Assembly (NCBI RefSeq): GCF_048564905.1
Contig: NC_133006.1
Coordinates: forward strand, 23,094,001 to 23,158,000
Direction of reading: 5' to 3'
DNA: 64,000 nucleotides
DNA from: Vicugna pacos
Taxonomy: Eukaryota > Chordata > Mammalia > Artiodactyla > Camelidae
Shown piece after piece: positions 42,075 through 53,600 of this stretch (its first letter is position 1; the number at the start of each line of letters is the position of its first letter). Position numbers and translations under genes: made by a program. The notes under the pieces were generated by a model. That model was not told where the DNA came from. It worked only from the letters and a program-made list of their open reading frames with translations, and ran no database searches.

Positions 42075-44846
42075 TATTGAAGTTGTTTATTACTCTAGTT
42101 GTATACTTCATGTGTAGAAATTATCTTTGATAACTGCAAGAATTTTCTTCTGTCTTATTCAGGCAGCCTATGCCATTGCTTATAGCAAATGCTGCCAATG
42201 TATCATACAGACCTAGACTCTCTGAAGTCAATTCTATGTTCCACATCCCACATGCAAGGTCATCCCACTGTCCCTTTGAATTTTATATACCAAGACTATC
42301 ATCTCTGCATTTGGATTTATTTGCCAAAATCTTTTTTTTTCCTGATATCTGGTTTGTGTTGTTGGGTATCAGGAGTCATGTAGTATATAGTGCTTTGAAC
42401 AGGGCTCTTGCCAATTTAGGAGGGGAAAAAAACTTAAGTGTATAGTAATTTTTAAGTGAATATGTCTTGGTTTACAGCATTATTCATTTACTATAAGGGA
42501 GCTACACAGATGAAGCAAAGATGCATACTTCTAAAACTGAGGATTTTTTTATTAATAAGAAAAGTTAAGAAAGTATTTAAGATAAGGTTATAATTTGCCC
42601 ATACATTAATCCCAGGGCTTTTGGGTGGGCCGTAGTGTCAGATTACATATGATTAAAGAGTGACATTGATATGCATTCTTCTATATAAGTAGTTTGTGGT
42701 AGTTGAAAATAAGTAGAAGAAATATGCTGATAAAATTATGAGATATATTTGGAATATGGTTTAGGAGTGTGACTGGGAGTTCTCTCAAATCCTTCAGATA
42801 GTGAATATGATGATCCAGAAAGTCTATTTAAAGTGTGTTAGAAAATTTTGGCAGACTGCATTAGCTGTGCACTCCAAGTTCATCTCAATTGCTAATTTCT
42901 CCTCACTTACGCGCACAACCAGGGGGTTTTTTAGAGGGAAGAAGGTGGGCAGGGATTCATTTTAAAAGTTAACTCAATTTCTACAGAAGTTATATCAACT
43001 GATTTATGTGTGGAAGGTTGTAGGAGCTGACAGGTCCCCAAACCAAGATTAACTTGCCTCCTTCACTGCTGATTCACCAGCTTTGAACTCACTTAACTGG
43101 CTACACAGCAGAAGCTAGTTAAGAGTGTGGAGAAATAACAGAAGCAAGAATGGTCAAGGAAACATAAATGGATCGTTCACTTTATCTGCAGAGGATATAA
43201 ATGATGCATCTATTTTATAAGTATCCTTTTGAAAATTCAAAACCAAAACCAAAACTAATATTTATTGAATGTTTTCACAATGCCAAATTGACATTATATT
43301 AAGTTCTATGTACAATATCTCTCTCAAGCTTTACAATACTTTGTGAATATGGCATTATTCCCATTTTATAGATGAGGAAAGTGACACTGAAAATGGATAA
43401 ATTGGAAAGTGGTGAATCTAGACTAGCTCTAATCTGTTTAGTTTCGACATCACCATCTACTACACAGAAGGGTTCAGGGCATAGCACGTGCAGCTGTCCT
43501 GACACTAGTAAATCCAAATAAGAGGGTGCAGTGCAGAAATACATTCCTTGGCCATTGCCATGGAAACCCCCTGGACTGTAGTTCTCTTCATGGGGTGACT
43601 TATCTCATAACCATCTATTGCACTGACCCCCTCTCAAACTCAAACACTCCCTATGGACTATTAAAAACAAAACATAACCAAATAAATCTCAAGTCACCTC
43701 TTATTGAGTGACTAGCGACTGAGGCCAAAACCACAAAGGATAAGATCAAGCTATTTGTTTTGGAGGTTTAAAAATTGGTTCTACATTCACTACCCTAAAT
43801 GTATCAGATCTAAGCCATTCCTAGCTTGGCTGGAATTATAAGAAATTTTTCTTTTTCCTTTCACTTTTTTCTTTAAATAAAATGCCTCTGTGAGCTCACA
43901 GACAGATACACAAGGGATATCTAAAATGATCAGCGCCTTGCATTTCATACCACAAAATACTCACTTGGGCAAGATTAGTTCAACAGCAGGAGGAAATTCC
44001 AACCTTTAAAATCCCACAGTTCTGACATAGAGATAAAATTTTAATGGTTATCAATAGATCTGAGATTGTGGGAAGGTCTTGCTAAAGGTTATAAATTGAG
44101 ATGAAAAGCTAGATATCCCAGTATCCTAAGGTTGTACAGAATATTTTGTTAGAAACAATGAAGATAGCAGGAAAGATTTGTGAAAATCAGGTAAGCAAGA
44201 AGAGTTCTGACCAGAAGATTCTCTAGAGTTGATTCATGAAATAACATAGAATGACAGGTAGAGCTCACTATCCAACTTTACACAAAATGACACAGAAAAA
44301 GATGAAATAGACTAGTTAATATAACAGATACAGGGAACTTTGGACTAGCTTCTCTACATTTATAATACAGCAATAAATTTTATTAGGTGTAATCACAGAG
44401 TAATGACCCTCAATTTCTTCACAAGTTAGCTCATATTCTTGTAATCTCGTTTCAAAGATCACTCTTGCCTTATGTATTCTTTGAAGTCAGAGTATTTAGA
44501 GAATAAGGAAAATGAAATACTAAATCCAAGATGAAATCAAAGGACTCTGCCCTACCTTTACTCAAAGACCAATTATACATTAACTACCCTCATGATTTTT
44601 AGAGACATATAACACATTTTTGGGTGAGGCACCACAGTATCTTTATACCCATTAACATACTGATATGGATCAAGAACACTCAATTAATGGTGGTTGAAAC
44701 TCTTAACAAGAATAACAGAGTTCAGAATATTTCTGGCTGGTTGGTAAGAAGGTCCTTGAATGCACTCCCTTTCACCTCACCTTGACCTGAGGGCCCAGCA
44801 GGAGCTGACAGATAAGGGACAGGAGGCATGGAGATGTCAGCCCAGC
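42075..44846. other. Intergenic region, little recognised
   Basis: A MIR-like segment lies at 43255-43445 in minus orientation (words gcattattcccattttatag, atgaggaaagtgacactga). The remainder has only short frames with no family likeness. Confidence 0.4.
43255..43445 (-). repeat. MIR SINE
   Basis: The reverse-orientation MIR order is visible: tatttattgaatgttttcac, then cccattttatagatgaggaa. Confidence 0.65.
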
Positions 44847-45510
44847 ACTGTGATTCTTAATCCTGGGTGTGAAAGAATAGAAAACTAACAAGATGGCTCT
44901 TGAGATGTTCAGGCCTGTACTTCTAGCTAAACTGATCTTATGACTAACACACTCCCCTCCCTGTGCCCTCTTAGAGTAACTTATCCTTTTACCCTACAGG
45001 TCTTGAAAGAAGGTCATGGACTAACCCTCAAGAAAATGGGCAGACCCTTCTAAACCTCCATAACAACAGCAAGTTCTTACCAAGATGAAGAGAATATAAC
45101 ATCCTGTAAAACATCCTGATCGTTATCACCTTTTCTGTTCAATCCAATTTTTCTATAAAACGTCAAGACCCCAACCCCAAGATGGGCTCACAGTCTCAAA
45201 GGCATTAGCCTGCTATGACTCCCTTTGCCTGGCAAAGCAATAAAGCTGTTCTTTTCTATCTTCCCCAAACTCTGCCTCCAGCTCTCAATTTGGCTATTGG
45301 GGTACAGAGGCCAGCTTTTTGGCAACAGGTGCACAGTATAATCACTTGGGAAGATATTTAAAATTACTGATTCATAGCCCTATGTTGTCTTCCTTCCTTC
45401 CACCCTCAAACAATTTCTGTTTGATTAGTCTGAGGTGGGATCGTGGCGATGGTATTTTTTAGAAAGCTCTTAGTGACTCTAATGGGTAACTGGAGTTGAG
45501 ATATGTTGAT
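44847..45510 (+). repeat. MER5-like hAT element, split by an LTR
   Basis: The halves 44847-44869 (actgtgattcttaatcctgg) and 45328-45510 (gcacagtataatcacttggg, then tctgtttgattagtctgagg) read as one MER5-type non-autonomous hAT element if the intervening LTR is left out. Confidence 0.7.
44870..45327 (+). mobile_element. Solitary ERV1-type LTR inserted in a MER5-like element
   Basis: The 458-bp element starts TGAAAGAATAG and ends GGCAACA, so it has TG...CA ends. It is flanked by the 4-bp direct repeat GGTG (44866-44869 and 45328-45331), typical of ERV1. A TATA-like box lies at about 45154 and AATAAA at about 45239. No internal retroviral sequence is present, so it is a solo LTR fossil, younger than the MER5-like element that it splits. 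Confidence 0.85.
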
Positions 45511-45867
45511 CTAGAAACAGGGTTAATATTTCAAAACAGGTGAGTAGCCAGATGGGCTTTGACACCACACGTGATTGTGCTGTATTGCTCAGAATATGTG
45601 TTTCTCAGCAATAACAGTGAAGATTGATACAAGGCTGGTTGGCTGGGCAAAAATGAGAAGATTTTTGTACCTTCACTAAGCGTGGTTTAAGATTACTTTT
45701 ACACTTTTTGATGGCTGTGAAAGGGGAGAATTGCCCAGTTATTTCCCTAATCCCATTCCCTCCACTTGTCTTCTCATGCCACCCAAGGTGAATAAGAGAT
45801 GCTATGAATTGGCCCAGTTCTAGAACATACAGATGACTAACAGGCATGTGTAAAGAAACCCAGCATG

Positions 45868-46650
45868 ACTAATTATTAGAGAAATGCAAATCAAAACCTC
45901 AGTGAGATGTCACCTCACACCTGTTAGAATGTCTATCATCAAAAAGTCAAATGTTACACAAAATGTTATGGTAACTCAGAGAGAAAATGTGACAATGAGT
46001 GTGTATATGTCCATGAATGACTGAAAAATTGTGCTGAACACTGGAATTGGACACAACATTGTAAAATGATTATACATCAATAAAAAAATGTTAAAAAAAA
46101 GTCAAATGTTGGCAAAGATGTGAAGAAAAGAGAACCCACGTATACTGTTGGTGGGAATGCAAACTGGTGCAGCCACTATGGAAAATAGTATGGAGAGTCC
46201 TCAAAAAACGAAAAATAATTCATTTTATTACTAACTAAGCTGGTTATGATATTTACCCAAGCAAAATGAAAACAAATATCCACAAAGAGTTGCACAGCAA
46301 TGCAAATGCAGTTATTCATAATTGCCCCAAACTGGAAACAAAACAAATGCCCATGAATAGGTAAAGGTTTAAGCAAATTGTTTATATAATGGTCATATAT
46401 TTACATAATGGAATATTACTGACCAATAAAAGAAACAAATTTCTGATAGAAACAACATTACACCAGAAAATTATGATGGAAGAAACTAGAACAATATTTG
46501 CCTTAAGTTGGAGGAGGGGACTGAAAAGGGGCATAAGGAAACTTTCTGGGATGACCAAAATTCTAATCCTTTATTGAGTTGATGGAAACACAGTGGTATA
46601 TATTTGCCAAAATTCAAAAATCTATGAATATTATTGTAAGTGTAAACTAA
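45868..46650 (+). mobile_element. LINE-1 3' fragment
   Basis: Words in sense order are gagatgtcacctcacacctg, tatactgttggtgggaatgc and actatggaaaatagtatgga. A 3' UTR follows, ending in aatcaataaaattaaaataa. A smaller L1 tail is nested at 45956-46095. Confidence 0.85.
45941..46110 (+). mobile_element. Nested LINE-1 tail with target-site duplication
   Basis: The insert 45956-46095 (gaaaaattgtgctgaacact, ggacacaacattgtaaaatg, A-rich end) interrupts the older L1. It is flanked by aaaaagtcaaatgtt at 45941-45955 and 46096-46110. The tail type is shared with 10624-10680. Confidence 0.85.
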
Positions 46651-47470
46651 ATCAATAAAATTAAAATAAGTAAGAACTGAAAGCCGTCCAAAAAGAGAGA
46701 AGCAGTATTGTTATTATTTAAAGATAAGATCTTAAACAGAGAAAATACTAAAGACTCAACCAAAAAACGATTGAAATTAATCAATGAATTTAGTAAAGTT
46801 GCAGGATATAAAGTCAATATACAAAAATCAGTTGTGTTTTCATACACTAGCATAGAAATACCTGAAAAAGAAATAAAATAATTTCATTCACAATAGTATC
46901 AAAAAAGTAAATAAAATACTTATGGAAAAATTACCAAAAGTGAAAGATCTATGATCTGTCCAATGAAAAGAGTAATATTTTAATAAAATATATTGAAGAA
47001 GGTACCAAAAAATGGAAAGATTTTCCATGGACTAGAAGAATTAATATTGCGAAAATGTTCATACAACCCAAAGCCAAGAATAAAATCAATACGCAATCTA
47101 TATCAAAATTCTAATAGAAATTTTTACGGAAATAAGACCAAAAACTCCTAAATTGGTATAGAACTGCAAAAGGGCCTGAATAGCTAAACAGTTCTGGGAG
47201 AGAAGAACAAAGCCAAAGTTATCCCATATTTTGATTTCAAACTAAGCTACGAACTTATAGTAATTAAATCAATATGGTACTCGCATAAAAATAAACACAT
47301 AGACCAATGGAACAGAACTGAGAGTCCAGAAATAAACCTCTGCCTATGCGGTCAACTAATACTTGCTAAACGAGCCAAGTATACCCAGTAGCAAAAGGAT
47401 AGTCTCTTAAATAATTGGAGTTGAGAAAACAGTATAATCACATGCAAAAATATGAAATGGACCCCTATCT
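46651..47470 (+). mobile_element. LINE-1 ORF2 fragment
   Basis: The words caggatataaagtcaatata, ccatggactagaagaattaa and cacatagaccaatggaacag are from the reverse-transcriptase-distal part of L1 ORF2 in sense orientation. The copy has many disruptions and is an old, dead LINE. Confidence 0.85.
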
Positions 47471-48124
47471 TTCATCTCTCACAAATTGTTATTTTTCCTT
47501 TTCACTTTTTGGTCCTCCCTCTAAACCCTCTTTCCTTTGACCACCCTTCCCACTTCCCAACTCCTCTTTTCTTCTTTCCATTTCCATAGATAACTCTACT
47601 TATTATTTTGTTTTGTGTGTGCCAGAATTTTCATGTTCTCATTTTAAGAGTACAAACTATTTATATCCAACAGAATTATATAAGAAAAGAACACATTTCT
47701 AAAGAAAATCCCCTTCTCCCTCAGAAATCCATTATATGACCTTGATATGTTTTATCTTGTAAATAAGAAGTAGCATTCCTGTTTTCCAGGAAGAGAGCAA
47801 AAAAAAAAAAAAAAGCAAGCGAAATACAGTGAGAGAGAGAGAGAAGAGAGGCTGTAACTTCTAATTAGACACAGTCCATTTAACATGACACCGTAAAAGT
47901 GTAAAAAAGAGCATTAAATATGATCACAACTACTCATTTTTAACGTCCTTGAGAACAGGTGGAAGCCGGTGCGGATTACAGGAAGATGGAGAAAAGAGAA
48001 ACAGATTAACAACAGTAGATGAGCACTTTTTACTCATCTTTCATTAAATAGAAAGTCTTTACTGAAAACTATCATTTTCAAATGACTGTATTAAAGCAGG
48101 CACTGTAAAATTCACTGAAGTTAG
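47471..48124. other. Low-complexity stretch
   Basis: A pyrimidine-rich block (47490-47590), poly(A) at 47799-47814 and (GA)n at 47831-47850 are present. No gene is seen. Confidence 0.5.
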
Positions 48125-48617
48125 AATAGAAGCATACTTGGTTTTATTATGCTTTGCATTATTGTGCTTCGCAGATACTGAGATTTTTACAAATTGAAGT
48201 TTGTGACAATCCTGCATAGAGTAAGTCTTTCAGTGCCATTTTTCCAATAGCATTTGCTCATTTCATGTCTCTGTGTCACATTTGGTAATTCTTACAATAT
48301 TTCGAACTTGTTCATTATTATGTTTGTTTGGGTGATCTGTGATCAGTGATCTTTGATGCTACTATTGCAAAAAGACTAAGATTTGCTTAAGGCTCAGATG
48401 ATGGCTAATATATTTTAGCAATAAAGTATTTTTAACTTAAGATATGTACTTTTTAAAGACATAATCCTATTTCATACTTAATAGACTACAGTATAGTGCA
48501 AACATAACTTTTAATGCACCAGAAAATCAAAAAATTAGTATGACTAGCTTTATTGCAATATTTGCTTCATTGAGGTTGTCTGAGGTTGAACCCTCAATAT
48601 CTGAGATACACTTGTAG
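48125..48617 (+). mobile_element. Tigger-like (TcMar) non-autonomous DNA transposon
   Basis: The words ttattgtgcttcgcagatac, tgccatttttccaatagcat, gatctgtgatcagtgatctt and ctttattgcaatatttgctt occur in order. The two ends are imperfect inverted repeats (agcatacttggttttatt near the left, cttgtagtgcc near the right). The family name is from memory. Confidence 0.65.
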
Positions 48618-50440
48618 TGCCAAGAATACTAGGGAAATGCTAATAAACAATTATACCTGATATAATAACCATATAATTCTACTAAAAATACGAATACACA
48701 TATTACTATGTGACATCATTTTGTGTTTGGTCCCCTTTATACTAATTTGCCTTCCAAACATGACTGTGATTGACCTGAAAGAAAAGCAAGGACTTGAATT
48801 CTGGACCTTCGAGTCTTTTCTTCGTGAAAGTAGAAGTCTCAGAAGGCAAGGGAGTTAGCCAGATGTGAAAAACAGAGTAAGGCTGTAAAATGTTGGTTTA
48901 TCTATTCTGAAGTTTATTGGAGGTTCTCACTAGAGCAGAAAACCAAGAAAAATAGTAACATTTAAAGTTAACTAACCAATTTAAAAATTGCATTAATTCA
49001 TATTTTATACAGGCTCTGTGGATACTGAGCAGGAAAGAAAGTAGACAAAAATTCCCACTTTAAGGGAGTTTATATTCTTGTGAAGGGAGATAATAAACAT
49101 TAAATAAGTTAAATATGGAGAGTATTAACTGGGGATAAACGCTAAGGAGAAGATAGAATAGCAATGGTATGTATGGACTGAAGGAGAGTGGTGACATTGG
49201 ACAGTTTGTCCAGGGAAAGTCTCACTGCAAAGGTGAATAAAGACCTGAAAGAGTGAAGGGGAGATATTTGTGGGAGTATCTGGAGGAAGAGTTTCCCAGG
49301 CAGAGGAAAGTGTAAGAGTGTAAGCACAAAGCAAAGATACTGAAATATTGAAAAAATTAGAGCAAGTGATCAAATGGCTGTGGGAAGAGGGCAGAGGTGG
49401 AGTCCCAGGGACTTCACTGAAGAGCCTAGTTAAGGATTAGAGATACAAAGAGAACCCATGGCAGAGTCTAGGTGCAACTGAATTTGGACTGCTGAAGAAA
49501 ACTCTTGAGGCAAGGAGACTGGAATCAGTGGATAAAATTTGGAGAAAAAAGAAGAGGAACCTACTCTGCAAAAACCCTGGCTCAGTTTTATTGGTCTATA
49601 TAAATTATCAAGTCAACAAAAAATGTCTTCCTCTTTCGGTACTAGACACTCTAAGGTTGTTTTGCATGAAGAGAAATTTAAAAAAAAAAACCTTAATTTC
49701 CCATTTATCAATGGATTTTCTATGTATTTGTAATTATTCGTGCATTTATTCAAATAATCAAATGAACAACTGCAACTAAAGTATTGTTTTAATCCCAAAG
49801 GACCAGAGTCCAGAGTCTCCTGCCCTGTTTCTTACTAATTCCGTACTCCGCCTTGCTACAGCGCTCAGGAGCGAAAAACCTGATTCACGTGGCTGAAACT
49901 TCTCTGTGATTCAGGGATATTGCCCTGGCTTGTGTAATATCTTCCCCCTGTGTTTGTAGAGGGAACACAAAGACATTTCAAAATCCTGCCAACACAACTC
50001 AGAAACAAGTTGGGAATTTTCTTTGTGCCACGAGTAACAGACGTAAAACTATTTGCTTCCTAAAATGGTGATTTACCCAATAGATCACCATATAAAATTA
50101 TATATGAAGAATGAGAATTATGAAGGTGAGTTTTATTTTTTGATACTACTGTGTGTGTGTCTGTGTGTGTGTGTGAAAGAGAAAGAGAAAAGGAAAGAGA
50201 GAGAGTGCTTATATGTCTAACGCTTCTAAGAAAAGTATTTGAGTCACAAACATAGAGCAGACCTCAGGGTACAAGGCATAAGACTTGGATCTTTTACTTT
50301 CTCAGATCTGTTCAACCTGACTTCCATGTACCCTTTTCTATATGTCACTAGAACGTCATTTATTTCAAATATATAACTAGAAATTAGCAATTAATAAGTG
50401 TGATATATGAATTCTAAAGTCATGAAAAATTACCTTATAG
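48618..50440. other. Intergenic region before locus 4
   Basis: An L2/MIR-like old repeat occupies about 49000-49380. (TG)n followed by (GA)-rich sequence lies at 50148-50208. No Ig domain can be recognised in any frame. Confidence 0.4.
50148..50208 (+). repeat. (TG)n / GA-rich microsatellite
   Basis: Repeated tgtgtg units run into gaaagagaaagagaaa. Confidence 0.85.
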
Positions 50441-50626
50441 GACTGAAAACCAACATTCTCATACTGGCCACTCTGTGTAATAATGAAATAAAGGCTTCTT
50501 TTAAGGAACATGTTGTTGTGGAATTCCAAGATGCTTTTAATATTCATGATGAATACATTTTAATGTGCAGTAGTTGCATTTTAGGAGTAGAGATTCAACC
50601 TATAGTGGTCAATATTCTAATTCACA
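50441..50626 (+). CDS. Candidate 186-nt phase 1-1 exon of unknown type
   Basis: An open stretch of 62 codons lies between a ttaccttatag acceptor and a gtaagt donor, starts and ends in phase 1, and sits 290 nt upstream of the first heptad exon. It starts [15 protein letters not shown], and its middle and end ([27 protein letters not shown]) do not match any domain I know. A strongly eroded C-set exon is conceivable because it starts GL-, as IgC exons do, but the conserved GWFP and NVTC motifs are absent. Confidence 0.3.
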
Positions 50627-53600
50627 GTAAGTCCTGAAAAAAATTGATATATAATGAGACTGTGGGTAAGTAATTAACCTTCTCTGATTGGAAAAATGAA
50701 CAATCAAGGACAACTCATGAACAGAGATTAGAAAAAAGTTATTTCTGGCCATCAGTGGGGTATCATTCAAATTATCCTAACGTAAAGATTTGTATTATGT
50801 TCTAAAAACATTTCATGCAAGAATATGGCATTGGACTACTTTGATGTTAACTTTAAGCATTTAATTGAGTTGCAATATTTAATGAACATCTTTTGTTGCT
50901 GTTATCTTTTCAGTAGAATCGTTGAAGTGTGCAGGTAAGTTTCCTCTGTGTTTTCTTATGTACAAGACCATATATTATGCAGAAATATTTTTGCTATTAT
51001 TGACTAATCTTTTTAGAATCTAAAATTATGCAAATATAACAGGAAAAAGTGTAATTTGTTATGTTTTCTCCATCAGTGATAATTATATACAATTTTTAAA
51101 ATTTAACACAATTTTCTCATTGCCTTACTTATGATTATATATATATATATGTCATATAGATAACAGATTAATTTCAAAGGCAATATTCAGTAATGGAAAA
51201 ATATGAGGATAAAAAAGTGACAGAGATTGAGTCATATGGACAGAAGTGGTTGTAGGAAACAATGTTGTTATAGAAATAAAAATTAATTTATATTCAAAAT
51301 GAATGAAGTGGTACATATTATCCATGCTGTAGAAAATTGAAGAACATTTATTGAAAAATGAGCAGCTGATTTAGTAATAAGTCATTGCTGTTGATCATTG
51401 CCAATGAATTTACAGTGTAATACTAGGAGAAAAAGTGTAATTGTACATGATAGATAAGACAAAGGCAGGTGATCTGGTCACTTTCTGAGGAAGAAGATTG
51501 GATGCAAGAACAAAGGTACCAATAGATATGACCATTTACCTAGAAATGGACCAAAACTTCCTGCTTGAACAGTACCAATAGTAATTATGTAAATAAGTCC
51601 AATTCTCTCAGGCATTTGAGAGAGAAGTAGAGAACTGCAGGTCCCTAGCAAGAAGATGATAATATAAACAAAAAGAAGTGAGAATATAATTGAGTCATAT
51701 TATAGCCAGTTCAATTAAGTAAAGATGGGTTTATCTCAGTTACTTAAACTCTTGCAAATTTTGGAATTTATCTCAATTATTTAAATAATTATTTAAGAAA
51801 ACACCAAATAAATAATCTGAATGACATGTAAGACCATATTATTACCTTCAAATGCACTTTCTGAAAAAAATTTTAATATGTAAAATTTACATTTGGAATG
51901 AATGATTTTTTCATAAAATTTTTAAAGATTATGCTCCATTTACAGTTAGTTATTATAAACTATTGGCTGTATTCCCCACACTGTATAATACATCCTTGTA
52001 GCCTGTCTTACACCCAGTAATTTGTACCTCCTACTCCCTCCCCCTATTTTTCCCCTCCCCCCTTTAAAAATTGTATTAAAAAAATGAATGAATGAGTTTT
52101 TTTCATGTAGGCTTTCAAAGTAAAGATCAGACTCAAAGATGAAAAAAGATGTTTCCTGTTTGTTGTTCACTTCTCAGATTCCTGCTTTTTGCATTAAAAT
52201 TTGATTCTCTTGGATGTGATTCTGTCTCTGCATATAGTGATGCATGTACCTCACCAAATAAAATTCAGATTTCATCTTACATATTATTTTAAAGTAATGA
52301 TATGTACTCATTTTGATTTCTAGGAAATCAATTGGAAAAGACAGGTGAGTCCTTCTATTACTCTTTATACAAAATTCTGTTGGATTCTTAGTCAAATTTA
52401 AATCTTGAGGTAACTCATCTCTTAAGCTCTATTAGTTTTCAGTTAGATGTTTTAAGTAATTAAGTGAAACACACACAATTGAAATATTTAAGTGTATTAT
52501 TTTTTACTATATATTTTTAACTGAGGTATATTTTTAATTTTTTACTATATGTCTTTAATTGAGGTTTAACTGAGGTATATATTTTTAATTGATTTATAAT
52601 ATAGTAGTTTCAAATATACAACATATTGATTTGACATTTTTATAGATTTTACTCCATTTAAATTATTATATAATATTGGCTATATTCCCTGAGCTGTGCA
52701 TTACATTCTTGTATCTTATCTATTTTATACCTGGTAGTTTGTACCTCTTAATCCCCTTCCCCTATCTGCCCTCTTCCCCCAACTTTCTTCCCACTTATAA
52801 CCGCTAGTTTATTCTCTGCATCTGTGTCTGTTTCTCTTTTGTTATATTTGTTTTGTTTTTTAGATTCTACATAAAAGGGAAAATATACAGTATTTTTATT
52901 TCTGTAACTTATTTCACTAAGCAGAATACCATGTTGTTGCAAATGGAAAAATTTCATTCTTTTTTATGGCTGAAAATATTCCATACACATGTATGTATGC
53001 GTATATATACTTATATACATACATCTCTATATGTTTATATATATGCACCTTCTTTATTCATTCATTTGTTGATGGACACTTAGGTTGCTTCCATATCTTG
53101 GTTATTGTAAATAATGATGCTGTGAATACTGGGGAAGGCGTATAACATTAGTGTTTTCATTTTATTTGGATACATACCCAGGAGTAAAATTGCTGGATCA
53201 TATGGTGATTCTATTTCTGTTTTTGAGGACCCTCCATAATGCTTTCCATAGTAGCTGTACCAATTTACATTTTCACCAGCAGTGTATTGTTTTTCCCTTT
53301 TCTCCACATCATCGTCAAAATTTATTATTTGTTGTCTTTTTGATGATAGCCATTCTAACAGGTGTGAGGTTTTGTGGTTTTGATTTGCATTTTCCTCATG
53401 ATTAGTGATGTTAGCATCTTTTCACGTGCCTGTTGGCCATCTGTATGTCTTCTTTGAAAACAATGCCTACTTAAGTCCTCTGCGCATTTTTAATCAGGTT
53501 GGTTTTTTTTTGATGTTGAGTTGTGTTTGTTTTTTGATGTTGAGCTGTTTATGCATTTTGGATATTAACACCTTATCAGTCATATCATTAGAAAATATTT

